Below are positions 1-10,980 of a stretch of DNA of 64,000 bases, one piece after another. The notes below the pieces were generated by a model that worked only from the letters and a program-made list of their open reading frames with translations, ran no database searches and was not told the DNA's origin. Positions within the stretch are counted from its first letter, which is position 1. Every line of letters starts with the position of its first letter. Position numbers and translations under genes: made by a program. This DNA comes from Phylloscopus collybita (taxonomy: Eukaryota > Chordata > Aves > Passeriformes > Phylloscopidae), in contig JAJNNQ010000142.1 of assembly GCA_027886175.1 (NCBI GenBank), forward strand, positions 2,734,501 through 2,798,500, read 5' to 3'.

Positions 1-3000
1 TTCCATAGGAAACCAAAGTCTCCAGGTGAGGTTCCGAATGTCAGTTTGAAGGAGGCCTTTGTCACTGCAAGAGCAGACAAACTTCCATCTGGTGGCATAT
101 TGCGTCTGGGAGATATCCTCATTTGTATGTAATTTCAGTAGTCATAAGCCCAGTGGCAAGGGGGCAGTATTAAACACCAAGGGTGTCCTGTTTCCATGGG
201 AAACCAAAGCGTCCTCTCCAGATTCCTGATGTCAGTTTGTAGGAGGCCATTGGCATTAAAAGGGTAGACAAACTTTCAACTGGTAGTAGACTCCATCTGG
301 GAGATATCTTCATTTGTATGGAATTTTACTAGGCATAAGCCCAGTGGCAGGCACATAGCATTAGACACAAACGGTGGCCCATTTCCATGGGAAACCAAAG
401 TCTCCACCCTACGTTCCTGATGTCAGTTTTTAGGAGGCCTTTGGCACTACAAGGGCAGGCAAACTTCCACCTGGTGGTAGATTTCACCTGGGAGATATCC
501 TCATTTGTATGGAACTTCAGCAGTCATAACCACAGTGCCAGGCAGACAGCATTAGACGCGAACGGTGGTCCTTTTCCATGGGAAACCAAAGTCTCCACCC
601 TAGGTTCCTGATGTCAGTTTGTAGGAGGCCTTTGGAACCACAAGGGCAAAGAAACTTCCATCTGGTGTTAGATTTCACCTGGGAGATATTCTCATTTGTA
701 TGGAATTTTAGTGGAATTTTAGTAGGCAGAATCCCAGCGGCAGGAAGACAGCATTAGACACGAACGGTGACCCATTTCCTTGGGAAACCAAAGTCTCCAC
801 CCCACGATCCTAATGTCATTTTCTAGGAGGCCTCTGGCACTACAAGAGGAGACAAACTTCCAACTGGTGGCATATTGCATCTGGGAGATATCCTCATTTG
901 TATGTAATTTTAGTAGCCATAAGCCCACTGGCAGTCAGACAGCATTAGACACGAACGGTGTCCCTTTTCCATGGGAAACCAAAGTCTCTGCCCCAGATTC
1001 CTGATGTCAATTTGTATGAAGCCTCTTGCTCTACAGGGGCCGACAAACTTCCATCTGGTTGTAGATTGCACCTGGGAGACATCCTCATTTGTATGGAATT
1101 TTAGTGGAATTTTAATAGGCGGAAGCCTAGTGGCAGGCACACATTAGACACTAACGGTGGCCCATTTCCATGGGAAACCAAAGTCTCCACTCCAGGTTCC
1201 TGATGTCAGTTTGTAGGAGGCCTTTGGCACTACAAGGGCAGACAAAGTTTTGTCTGGTGGTTGATTGCATCGAGGAGATATCCTCATTTGTATGGAATTT
1301 CAGCAGGCAGAAGCCCAGTGGCAGGCAGACAGCATTAGACACGAACAGTGGACCTTTTCAATGGGAAACCAAAGTCTCCACCTCACGTTCCTGATGTCAG
1401 TTTGTAGGAGGCCTTTGGAACTACAAGGGCAGACAAAATTCCATCTGGTGGTAAATTGCACCTGGGAGATATCCTCATTTGTATAGAATTATAGAGGAAT
1501 TTAATTGCGCAGAATCCCAGCGACAGGTAGACAGAATTAGACATGAATAGTGGCCCTTTTCTAGGGGAAAACAAAGCCTCCAGGCCAGGTTCCTGATGTC
1601 AGTTTTTAGGAGGCCTTTGGCACTACAAGAACAGACAAACTTCCAACTAGTGGCATATTGCAGCTTGGAGATATACTCATTTGTATGGAATTTTAGTGGA
1701 ATTAAAGCAGGCAGAAGCGCAGTGTCAAGAAAACAGCATTGAAAACCAACGGTGGCCCATTTCTATGGGAAACCAAAGTCTCCACCCCACGTTCCTGATG
1801 TCCGTTTCTAGGAGGCTTTTGGCACTACAAGAGCAGACAGACTTCCAACTGGTGGCATATTGCATCGGGGAGATATCCTCATTTGTATGTAATTTTAGTG
1901 GAATTTTAGTAGGCATAAGCCCAGTGTATGGCAGACAGCATTAGACACGAACGGTGACCCATTTCTAAGGGAAACCAAAGTCTCCACCCCACGTTCCTGA
2001 TGTCCGTTTCTAGGAGGGCTTTGGCACTACAAGGGCAGACAAACTTCCACCTGGTGGTAGATTTCACCTGGGAGATATCCTCATTTCTATGGAACTTCAG
2101 CAGTCATAGCCACAGTGCCAGGCAGACAGCATTAGACGCGAACGGTGGCCCATTTCTTTGGGAAACCAAAGTCTCCACCGCACGTTCCTGATGTCAGTTT
2201 TTAGGAGGCCTTTGGCACTACAAGGGCAGACAAACTTCCAACGGGTGGTAGATTGCACCTGGGAGACATCCTCATTTGTGAGGGATTTCAGCAGGCATAA
2301 CCCCAGTGCCAGGCAGACAGCATTAGACACGAACGGTGGCCCTTTTCCGTGGGAAACCAAAATCTCCACCCCACGTTGCTGATGTCACTTTGTAGGAGGC
2401 ATTTTCCAATATAAGGGCAGAGAAACTTCCATCTGGTTGTCGATTGCACCTGGGAGATATCCTCATTTCTATTGAATTTTAGTGGAATTTTAGTAGGAAG
2501 AAGCCCAGTGGCAGGCAGACAGTATTAGACACGAACAGTGGCTCATTTCTATGGGAAACCAAAGTCTCCACACCACGTACCCGCTGTCCATTTCTAGGAG
2601 ACCTTTGGCACTACAAGGGCAGACAAACTTCATCCTTGTGGTAGATTGCACCTTGGAGATATCCTCATCTGTATGCAACTTCAGCAGTCATAACCACAGT
2701 GCCAGGCAGACAGCATTAGACGGGAACGGCGGTCCTTTTCCATGGGAAACCAAAGTCTCCACACCACGTACCGGATGTCAGGTTTTAGGAGGCATTTGGC
2801 AGTACAAGGGCAGACAAACTTCCGTCTGGTGGTTGATTGCATCGGGGAGATATCCTCATTTGTATGGAATTTCAGCACGTAGAAACCCAGTGGCAGGCAG
2901 ACAGCATAAGACACGAACGGTGGCCCATTTCTAAGGGAAACCAAAGTCTCCACCCCACGTTCCTGTTGTCCGTTTCTAGGAGGCCTTTGGCACTACAAGG

Positions 3001-3698
3001 GCAGACAAACTTCCACCTGGTGGTAGATTGCACCTGGGAGATATCCTCATTTGTATGGAACCTCTGCAGTCCCAACCACAGTGCCAGGCAGACAGCATTA
3101 GTCACGAACGGTGGTCCTTTTCCATGGGAAACCAAAGTCTCCACACAACGTTCCCGATGTCAGGTTTTAGGAGACCTTTGGCAGTACAAGGGCAGACAAT
3201 CTTCCGTCTGGTGGTTGATTGCATCGGGGAGATATCCTCATTTGTATGGAATTTCAGCAGGTAGAAGCCCAGTGGCAGGCAGACAGCATTAGACATGAAC
3301 GGTGGCCCTTTTCCTATGGGCAACCAAAGTCTCCATGCCACGTTATTGAAGTCAGGTTTTAGGAGACCTTTGGCAGTACAAGGGCAGACAAACTTCCATC
3401 TGGTGGGAAATTCTATTTGGGAGATAACCTCATTTGTAGGGAATATTAGTAGGCATATGCCCACTGGCACTCAGACAGCATTAGACACGAACAGTGGCCC
3501 TTTTCCATGGAAAAAGAAATTATCCATCCTATGTTCCTGATGTCAGTTTGAAGGAGGCCTTTGGTACTACAAGGGCAGACAAACTTCCAACTGGCGGTAG
3601 ATTGCACCTCGGAGATGTCCTCATTTGTATGGAATTTTAGTGGTATTTTAGTACTCAGCAGCCCAGACAGACAGCATTAAACATGAACGGTGGGCCTT
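1..3698 (+). repeat. 3698-bp higher-order repeat, copy 1 (19 monomers)
   Basis: The segment from base 1 recurs at 3699 and 7397, giving an exact period of 3698 bp. Counting the GGAAACCAAAG core gives 19 monomers per unit, about six of them of the long ~202-bp type. The phase is arbitrary because the window starts inside the array. Within the unit monomers are clearly diverged, but between units they are nearly identical. This is the classic signature of a satellite higher-order repeat spread by recent unequal exchange. Confidence 0.95.
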
Positions 3699-6600
3699 TT
3701 CCATAGGAAACCAAAGTCTCCAGGTGAGGTTCCGAATGTCAGTTTGAAGGAGGCCTTTGTCACTGCAAGAGCAGACAAACTTCCATCTGGTGGCATATTG
3801 CGTCTGGGAGATATCCTCATTTGTATGTAATTTCAGTAGTCATAAGCCCAGTGGCAAGGGGGCAGTATTAAACACCAAGGGTGTCCTGTTTCCATGGGAA
3901 ACCAAAGCGTCCTCTCCAGATTCCTGATGTCAGTTTGTAGGAGGCCATTGGCATTAAAAGGGTAGACAAACTTTCAACTGGTAGTAGACTCCATCTGGGA
4001 GATATCTTCATTTGTATGGAATTTTACTAGGCATAAGCCCAGTGGCAGGCACATAGCATTAGACACAAACGGTGGCCCATTTCCATGGGAAACCAAAGTC
4101 TCCACCCTACGTTCCTGATGTCAGTTTTTAGGAGGCCTTTGGCACTACAAGGGCAGGCAAACTTCCACCTGGTGGTAGATTTCACCTGGGAGATATCCTC
4201 ATTTGTATGGAACTTCAGCAGTCATAACCACAGTGCCAGGCAGACAGCATTAGACGCGAACGGTGGTCCTTTTCCATGGGAAACCAAAGTCTCCACCCTA
4301 GGTTCCTGATGTCAGTTTGTAGGAGGCCTTTGGAACCACAAGGGCAAAGAAACTTCCATCTGGTGTTAGATTTCACCTGGGAGATATTCTCATTTGTATG
4401 GAATTTTAGTGGAATTTTAGTAGGCAGAATCCCAGCGGCAGGAAGACAGCATTAGACACGAACGGTGACCCATTTCCTTGGGAAACCAAAGTCTCCACCC
4501 CACGATCCTAATGTCATTTTCTAGGAGGCCTCTGGCACTACAAGAGGAGACAAACTTCCAACTGGTGGCATATTGCATCTGGGAGATATCCTCATTTGTA
4601 TGTAATTTTAGTAGCCATAAGCCCACTGGCAGTCAGACAGCATTAGACACGAACGGTGTCCCTTTTCCATGGGAAACCAAAGTCTCTGCCCCAGATTCCT
4701 GATGTCAATTTGTATGAAGCCTCTTGCTCTACAGGGGCCGACAAACTTCCATCTGGTTGTAGATTGCACCTGGGAGACATCCTCATTTGTATGGAATTTT
4801 AGTGGAATTTTAATAGGCGGAAGCCTAGTGGCAGGCACACATTAGACACTAACGGTGGCCCATTTCCATGGGAAACCAAAGTCTCCACTCCAGGTTCCTG
4901 ATGTCAGTTTGTAGGAGGCCTTTGGCACTACAAGGGCAGACAAAGTTTTGTCTGGTGGTTGATTGCATCGAGGAGATATCCTCATTTGTATGGAATTTCA
5001 GCAGGCAGAAGCCCAGTGGCAGGCAGACAGCATTAGACACGAACAGTGGACCTTTTCAATGGGAAACCAAAGTCTCCACCTCACGTTCCTGATGTCAGTT
5101 TGTAGGAGGCCTTTGGAACTACAAGGGCAGACAAAATTCCATCTGGTGGTAAATTGCACCTGGGAGATATCCTCATTTGTATAGAATTATAGAGGAATTT
5201 AATTGCGCAGAATCCCAGCGACAGGTAGACAGAATTAGACATGAATAGTGGCCCTTTTCTAGGGGAAAACAAAGCCTCCAGGCCAGGTTCCTGATGTCAG
5301 TTTTTAGGAGGCCTTTGGCACTACAAGAACAGACAAACTTCCAACTAGTGGCATATTGCAGCTTGGAGATATACTCATTTGTATGGAATTTTAGTGGAAT
5401 TAAAGCAGGCAGAAGCGCAGTGTCAAGAAAACAGCATTGAAAACCAACGGTGGCCCATTTCTATGGGAAACCAAAGTCTCCACCCCACGTTCCTGATGTC
5501 CGTTTCTAGGAGGCTTTTGGCACTACAAGAGCAGACAGACTTCCAACTGGTGGCATATTGCATCGGGGAGATATCCTCATTTGTATGTAATTTTAGTGGA
5601 ATTTTAGTAGGCATAAGCCCAGTGTATGGCAGACAGCATTAGACACGAACGGTGACCCATTTCTAAGGGAAACCAAAGTCTCCACCCCACGTTCCTGATG
5701 TCCGTTTCTAGGAGGGCTTTGGCACTACAAGGGCAGACAAACTTCCACCTGGTGGTAGATTTCACCTGGGAGATATCCTCATTTCTATGGAACTTCAGCA
5801 GTCATAGCCACAGTGCCAGGCAGACAGCATTAGACGCGAACGGTGGCCCATTTCTTTGGGAAACCAAAGTCTCCACCGCACGTTCCTGATGTCAGTTTTT
5901 AGGAGGCCTTTGGCACTACAAGGGCAGACAAACTTCCAACGGGTGGTAGATTGCACCTGGGAGACATCCTCATTTGTGAGGGATTTCAGCAGGCATAACC
6001 CCAGTGCCAGGCAGACAGCATTAGACACGAACGGTGGCCCTTTTCCGTGGGAAACCAAAATCTCCACCCCACGTTGCTGATGTCACTTTGTAGGAGGCAT
6101 TTTCCAATATAAGGGCAGAGAAACTTCCATCTGGTTGTCGATTGCACCTGGGAGATATCCTCATTTCTATTGAATTTTAGTGGAATTTTAGTAGGAAGAA
6201 GCCCAGTGGCAGGCAGACAGTATTAGACACGAACAGTGGCTCATTTCTATGGGAAACCAAAGTCTCCACACCACGTACCCGCTGTCCATTTCTAGGAGAC
6301 CTTTGGCACTACAAGGGCAGACAAACTTCATCCTTGTGGTAGATTGCACCTTGGAGATATCCTCATCTGTATGCAACTTCAGCAGTCATAACCACAGTGC
6401 CAGGCAGACAGCATTAGACGGGAACGGCGGTCCTTTTCCATGGGAAACCAAAGTCTCCACACCACGTACCGGATGTCAGGTTTTAGGAGGCATTTGGCAG
6501 TACAAGGGCAGACAAACTTCCGTCTGGTGGTTGATTGCATCGGGGAGATATCCTCATTTGTATGGAATTTCAGCACGTAGAAACCCAGTGGCAGGCAGAC

Positions 6601-7396
6601 AGCATAAGACACGAACGATGGCCCATTTCTAAGGGAAACCAAAGTCTCCACCCCACGTTCCTGTTGTCCGTTTCTAGGAGGCCTTTGGCACTACAAGGGC
6701 AGACAAACTTCCACCTGGTGGTAGATTGCACCTGGGAGATATCCTCATTTGTATGGAACCTCTGCAGTCCCAACCACAGTGCCAGGCAGACAGCATTAGT
6801 CACGAACGGTGGTCCTTTTCCATGGGAAACCAAAGTCTCCACACAACGTTCCCGATGTCAGGTTTTAGGAGACCTTTGGCAGTACAAGGGCAGACAATCT
6901 TCCGTCTGGTGGTTGATTGCATCGGGGAGATATCCTCATTTGTATGGAATTTCAGCAGGTAGAAGCCCAGTGGCAGGCAGACAGCATTAGACATGAACGG
7001 TGGCCCTTTTCCTATGGGCAACCAAAGTCTCCATGCCACGTTATTGAAGTCAGGTTTTAGGAGACCTTTGGCAGTACAAGGGCAGACAAACTTCCATCTG
7101 GTGGGAAATTCTATTTGGGAGATAACCTCATTTGTAGGGAATATTAGTAGGCATATGCCCACTGGCACTCAGACAGCATTAGACACGAACAGTGGCCCTT
7201 TTCCATGGAAAAAGAAATTATCCATCCTATGTTCCTGATGTCAGTTTGAAGGAGGCCTTTGGTACTACAAGGGCAGACAAACTTCCAACTGGCGGTAGAT
7301 TGCACCTCGGAGATGTCCTCATTTGTATGGAATTTTAGTGGTATTTTAGTACTCAGCAGCCCAGACAGACAGCATTAAACATGAACGGTGGGCCTT
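3699..7396 (+). repeat. 3698-bp higher-order repeat, copy 2
   Basis: This copy is nearly identical to copy 1. The only difference I noticed is G at 2920 against A at 6618. I compared by eye rather than by alignment, so a few more substitutions could exist. The near-perfect identity implies duplication much more recent than the divergence of the monomers inside the unit. Confidence 0.95.
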
Positions 7397-8640
7397 TTCC
7401 ATAGGAAACCAAAGTCTCCAGGTGAGGTTCCGAATGTCAGTTTGAAGGAGGCCTTTGTCACTGCAAGAGCAGACAAACTTCCATCTGGTGGCATATTGCG
7501 TCTGGGAGATATCCTCATTTGTATGTAATTTCAGTAGTCATAAGCCCAGTGGCAAGGGGGCAGTATTAAACACCAAGGGTGTCCTGTTTCCATGGGAAAC
7601 CAAAGCGTCCTCTCCAGATTCCTGATGTCAGTTTGTAGGAGGCCATTGGCATTAAAAGGGTAGACAAACTTTCAACTGGTAGTAGACTCCATCTGGGAGA
7701 TATCTTCATTTGTATGGAATTTTACTAGGCATAAGCCCAGTGGCAGGCACATAGCATTAGACACAAACGGTGGCCCATTTCCATGGGAAACCAAAGTCTC
7801 CACCCTACGTTCCTGATGTCAGTTTTTAGGAGGCCTTTGGCACTACAAGGGCAGGCAAACTTCCACCTGGTGGTAGATTTCACCTGGGAGATATCCTCAT
7901 TTGTATGGAACTTCAGCAGTCATAACCACAGTGCCAGGCAGACAGCATTAGACGCGAACGGTGGTCCTTTTCCATGGGAAACCAAAGTCTCCACCCTAGG
8001 TTCCTGATGTCAGTTTGTAGGAGGCGTTTGGAACCACAAGGGCAAAGAAACTTCCATCTGGTGTTAGATTTCACCTGGGAGATATTCTCATTTGTATGGA
8101 ATTTTAGTGGAATTTTAGTAGGCAGAATCCCAGCGGCAGGAAGACAGCATTAGACACGAACGGTGACCCATTTCCTTGGGAAACCAAAGTCTCCACCCCA
8201 CGATCCTAATGTCATTTTCTAGGAGGCCTCTGGCACTACAAGAGGAGACAAACTTCCAACTGGTGGCATATTGCATCTGGGAGATATCCTCATTTGTATG
8301 TAATTTTAGTAGCCATAAGCCCACTGGCAGTCAGACAGCATTAGACACGAACGGTGTCCCTTTTCCATGGGAAACCAAAGTCTCTGCCCCAGATTCCTGA
8401 TGTCAATTTGTATGAAGCCTCTTGCTCTACAGGGGCCGACAAACTTCCATCTGGTTGTAGATTGCACCTGGGAGACATCCTCATTTGTATGGAATTTTAG
8501 TGGAATTTTAATAGGCGGAAGCCTAGTGGCAGGCACACATTAGACACTAACGGTGGCCCATTTCCATGGGAAACCAAAGTCTCCACTCCAGGTTCCTGAT
8601 GTCAGTTTGTAGGAGGCCTTTGGCACTACAAGGGCAGACA
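7397..8640 (+). repeat. 3698-bp higher-order repeat, truncated copy 3
   Basis: The copy follows copies 1 and 2 for 1244 bp with one noticed change (G at 8026 against C at 630 and at the matching base of copy 2). It then jumps: sequence after 8640 continues as the part of the unit about 191 bp further on (copy-1 position ~1435), so exactly one monomer is missing. Past that point similarity to the unit falls visibly. The high-identity array therefore ends here. Confidence 0.9.
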
Positions 8641-10632
8641 AAATTCCATCTGGTGGTAAATTGCACCTGGGAGATATCCTCCTTTGTATAGAATTATAAA
8701 GGAATTTAATTGCACAGAATCCCAGCGACAGGTAGACAGAATTAGACATGAATAGTGGCCCTTCTCCAGGGGAAAACAAAGTCTCCACCTCACGTTCCTG
8801 ATGTCAGTTTTTAGGAGGCCTTTGGCACTACAAGAACAGACAAACTTCCAACTAGTGGCATATTGCAGCTTGGAGATATACTCATTTGTATGGAATTTTA
8901 GTGGAATTAAAGTAGGCAGAAGCCCAGTGTCAAGTAGAAAACATTGAAAACCAACGGTGGCCCATTTCCATGGGAAACCAAAGTCTCCACTCCAGGTTCC
9001 TGATGTCCGTTTTTAGGAGGCCTTTGGCACTATAATGGCAGACAAAGTTCCGTCTGGTGGCATATTGCATCGAGGAGATATCCTCATTTGTATGGAATTT
9101 CAGCAGGCAGAAGGCCAGTGGCAGGCAGACAGCATTAGACACGAACAGTGGACCGTTTCCATGGGAAACCAAAGTCTCCACCTCACGTTCCTGATGTTAG
9201 TTTGTAGAAGGCATTTGGCACTACAAAGGTAGACAAACTTCCATCTGGTGGTGGATTGCACCTGGGAGATATCCACATTTGTATGGAATTTCAGCAGGCA
9301 GAAGCCCAGTGGCACGCAGATAGCATTAGACACAAAGAGTGGTCCTTTTCCATGCGAAACCAAAGTCTCCACCTCATGTTCCTGATGTGAGTTTGTAGGA
9401 GGCCTTTGGAACTACAAGGGTAAACAACCTTCCATGTGCTGGTACATTCCATCTGGGAGATATAGTCATTTCTAAGGAATTACAGCATTCATGATCCCTT
9501 TGGCAGGCAGAGAGCATTAGACAGGAAATGTGGCCCTTTTCCATGGGAAACCAAAGTCTCCACCCCACGTTCCTGATGTTAGTTTGTAGGAGGCATTTGG
9601 CAGTACAAAGGTAGACAAACTTCCATCTGGTGGTGGATTGCACCTGGGAGATATCCGCATCTGTATGGAGTTTCAGCAGGCCTAATCCCAGTGTGCGGCA
9701 GACAGCTTTAGGCACGAACGGTGGCCCTTTTCGTTGGGAAACCAAAGTCTCCACTCCAGGTTCCTGATGTCAGTTTGTAGGAGGCCTTTGGCACTACAGG
9801 GGCAGACAATGTTTTGTCTGGTGGTTGATTGCATCGAGGAGATATCCTCATTTGTATGGAATTTCAGCAGGCAGAAGCCCAGTGGCAGGCAGACAGCATT
9901 AGACACGAACAGTGGACCTTTTCCATGGGAAACCAAAGTCTCCACCTCACGTTCCTGATGTCAGTTATTAGGAGGCCTTTGGATCTACAAGGGCAGACAA
10001 AATTCCATCTGGTGGTAAATTGCACCTGGGAGATATCCTCCTTTGTATAGAATTATAAAGGAATTTTAGTGCGCAGAATCCCAGCGGCAGGTAGACAGAA
10101 TTAGACATTAATAGTGGCCCTTTTCCAGGGGAAAACAAAGTCTCCAGGCCAGGTTCCTGATGTCAGTTTTTAGGAGGCCTTTGGCACTACAAGAACAGAC
10201 AAACTTCCATCTGGTGGTAGATTGCACCTGGGTGATATCCTCATTTGTATGGAATTTTAGTGGAATTAAAGTAGGCAGAAGCCAAGTGGCTGGCAGACAG
10301 CATTAGACACGAACGGTGGCCCATTTCCTTGGGAAACCAAAGTCTCCATCCCACGTTCCTGATGTCAGTTTGTAGGAGGCCTTTGGCACTACAAGGGCAG
10401 ACAAACTTCCAACTGGTGGCATATTGCATCGGGGAGATATCCTCATTTGTGAGGAATTTCTGCAGGCATAACTTCAGTGGCAGGCAGACAGCATTAGACA
10501 CAAACGGTCCCCCTTTTCCTTGGGATACCAAAGCCTCCCCCCCACGTTCCTGATATCAGTTTGTAAGAGGCGTTTGGAACTACAAGGGCAGCAAAACTTC
10601 CATCTGGTGGTAAATTGCACCTGGGAGATATC
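8641..10632 (+). repeat. Diverged satellite at the edge of the higher-order array
   Basis: About ten further 191/202-bp monomers in plus orientation are related to, but clearly diverged from, the 3698-bp unit. Parts (about 9100-9560) resemble the reverse complement of 13100-13500 on the other side of the orientation switch. No gene is seen. Confidence 0.85.
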
Positions 10633-10645
10633 CACTCTTTGTGTC
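10620..10645. other. Satellite orientation switch (inversion junction)
   Basis: Plus-orientation sequence (CACCTGGGAGATATCC) runs directly into minus-orientation sequence (ACTCTTTGTGTCTAATGC) at about 10632/10633. Both parental sequences contain CC at the join, so only 1-2 bp of microhomology is visible. The minus-orientation side is nearly identical to 13341 onward (offset 2708), where the same sequence sits inside an ordinary monomer. This shows that 10633 is a true breakpoint within a monomer. Confidence 0.9.
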
Positions 10646-10980
10646 TAATGCTATCTGCCTGCCACTGGGCTTCTGCCTGCTGAAATTCCATACAAATGTG
10701 GATATCTCCCCGATGCAATCAATCAGCAGACGGAAGTTTGTCTGCCCTTGTAGTGCCAAAAGCCTCCTACAAACTGACATCTGGAATGTGAGGTGGAGAC
10801 TTTGGTTTCCCATGGAAAAGGGCCACCGTTCGTGTCTATTGCTGTCTACCTGCCACTTTGCTTATGCCTACTAAAATTCCATATAAATGAGTCTACCTCT
10901 AATGTGCAATCTACCACCAGATGGAAGTTTTTCTGCCTTTGTAGTTCCAAAGGCCTCCTACAAACTGACATCAGGAACAT
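10633..10980 (-). repeat. Local duplicate of 13341-13690
   Basis: The first ~350 bp after the orientation switch match the segment starting at 13341 (offset 2708) with only scattered substitutions, including the shared variants AATCAATCAGCAGACGG and CTGGAATGTGAGGTG. The copy at 13341 continues into upstream satellite that is absent at 10632. Confidence 0.75.

Larger units (their letters stand above)
1..10632 (+). repeat. 191/202-bp tandem satellite, plus-orientation block
   Basis: Head-to-tail monomers are recognised by the recurring core GGAAACCAAAGTCTCCA, which falls at about 10, 201, 392, 583, 785, 976, 1175 and 1366 and onward, so spacing is mostly 191 bp. Some monomers are ~202 bp because an 11-bp element (GGAATTTTAGT) is duplicated. 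Other landmarks in every monomer are GATATCCTCATTTGTATGG and GGCAGACAGCATTAGACAC. Monomers differ from one another by roughly 10-25% by eye, except inside the higher-order repeat. The length class matches songbird centromeric satellites, but family identity was not checked. Small open frames of 60-150 codons recur on both strands and are by-products of the repeat. No gene is seen. Confidence 0.95.

Noticed and set aside
1..10632. CRISPR-like or phage-type repeat array
   Set aside because: The repeats are contiguous 191-bp monomers without short-repeat/unique-spacer structure, and the rest of the window is vertebrate-type DNA.
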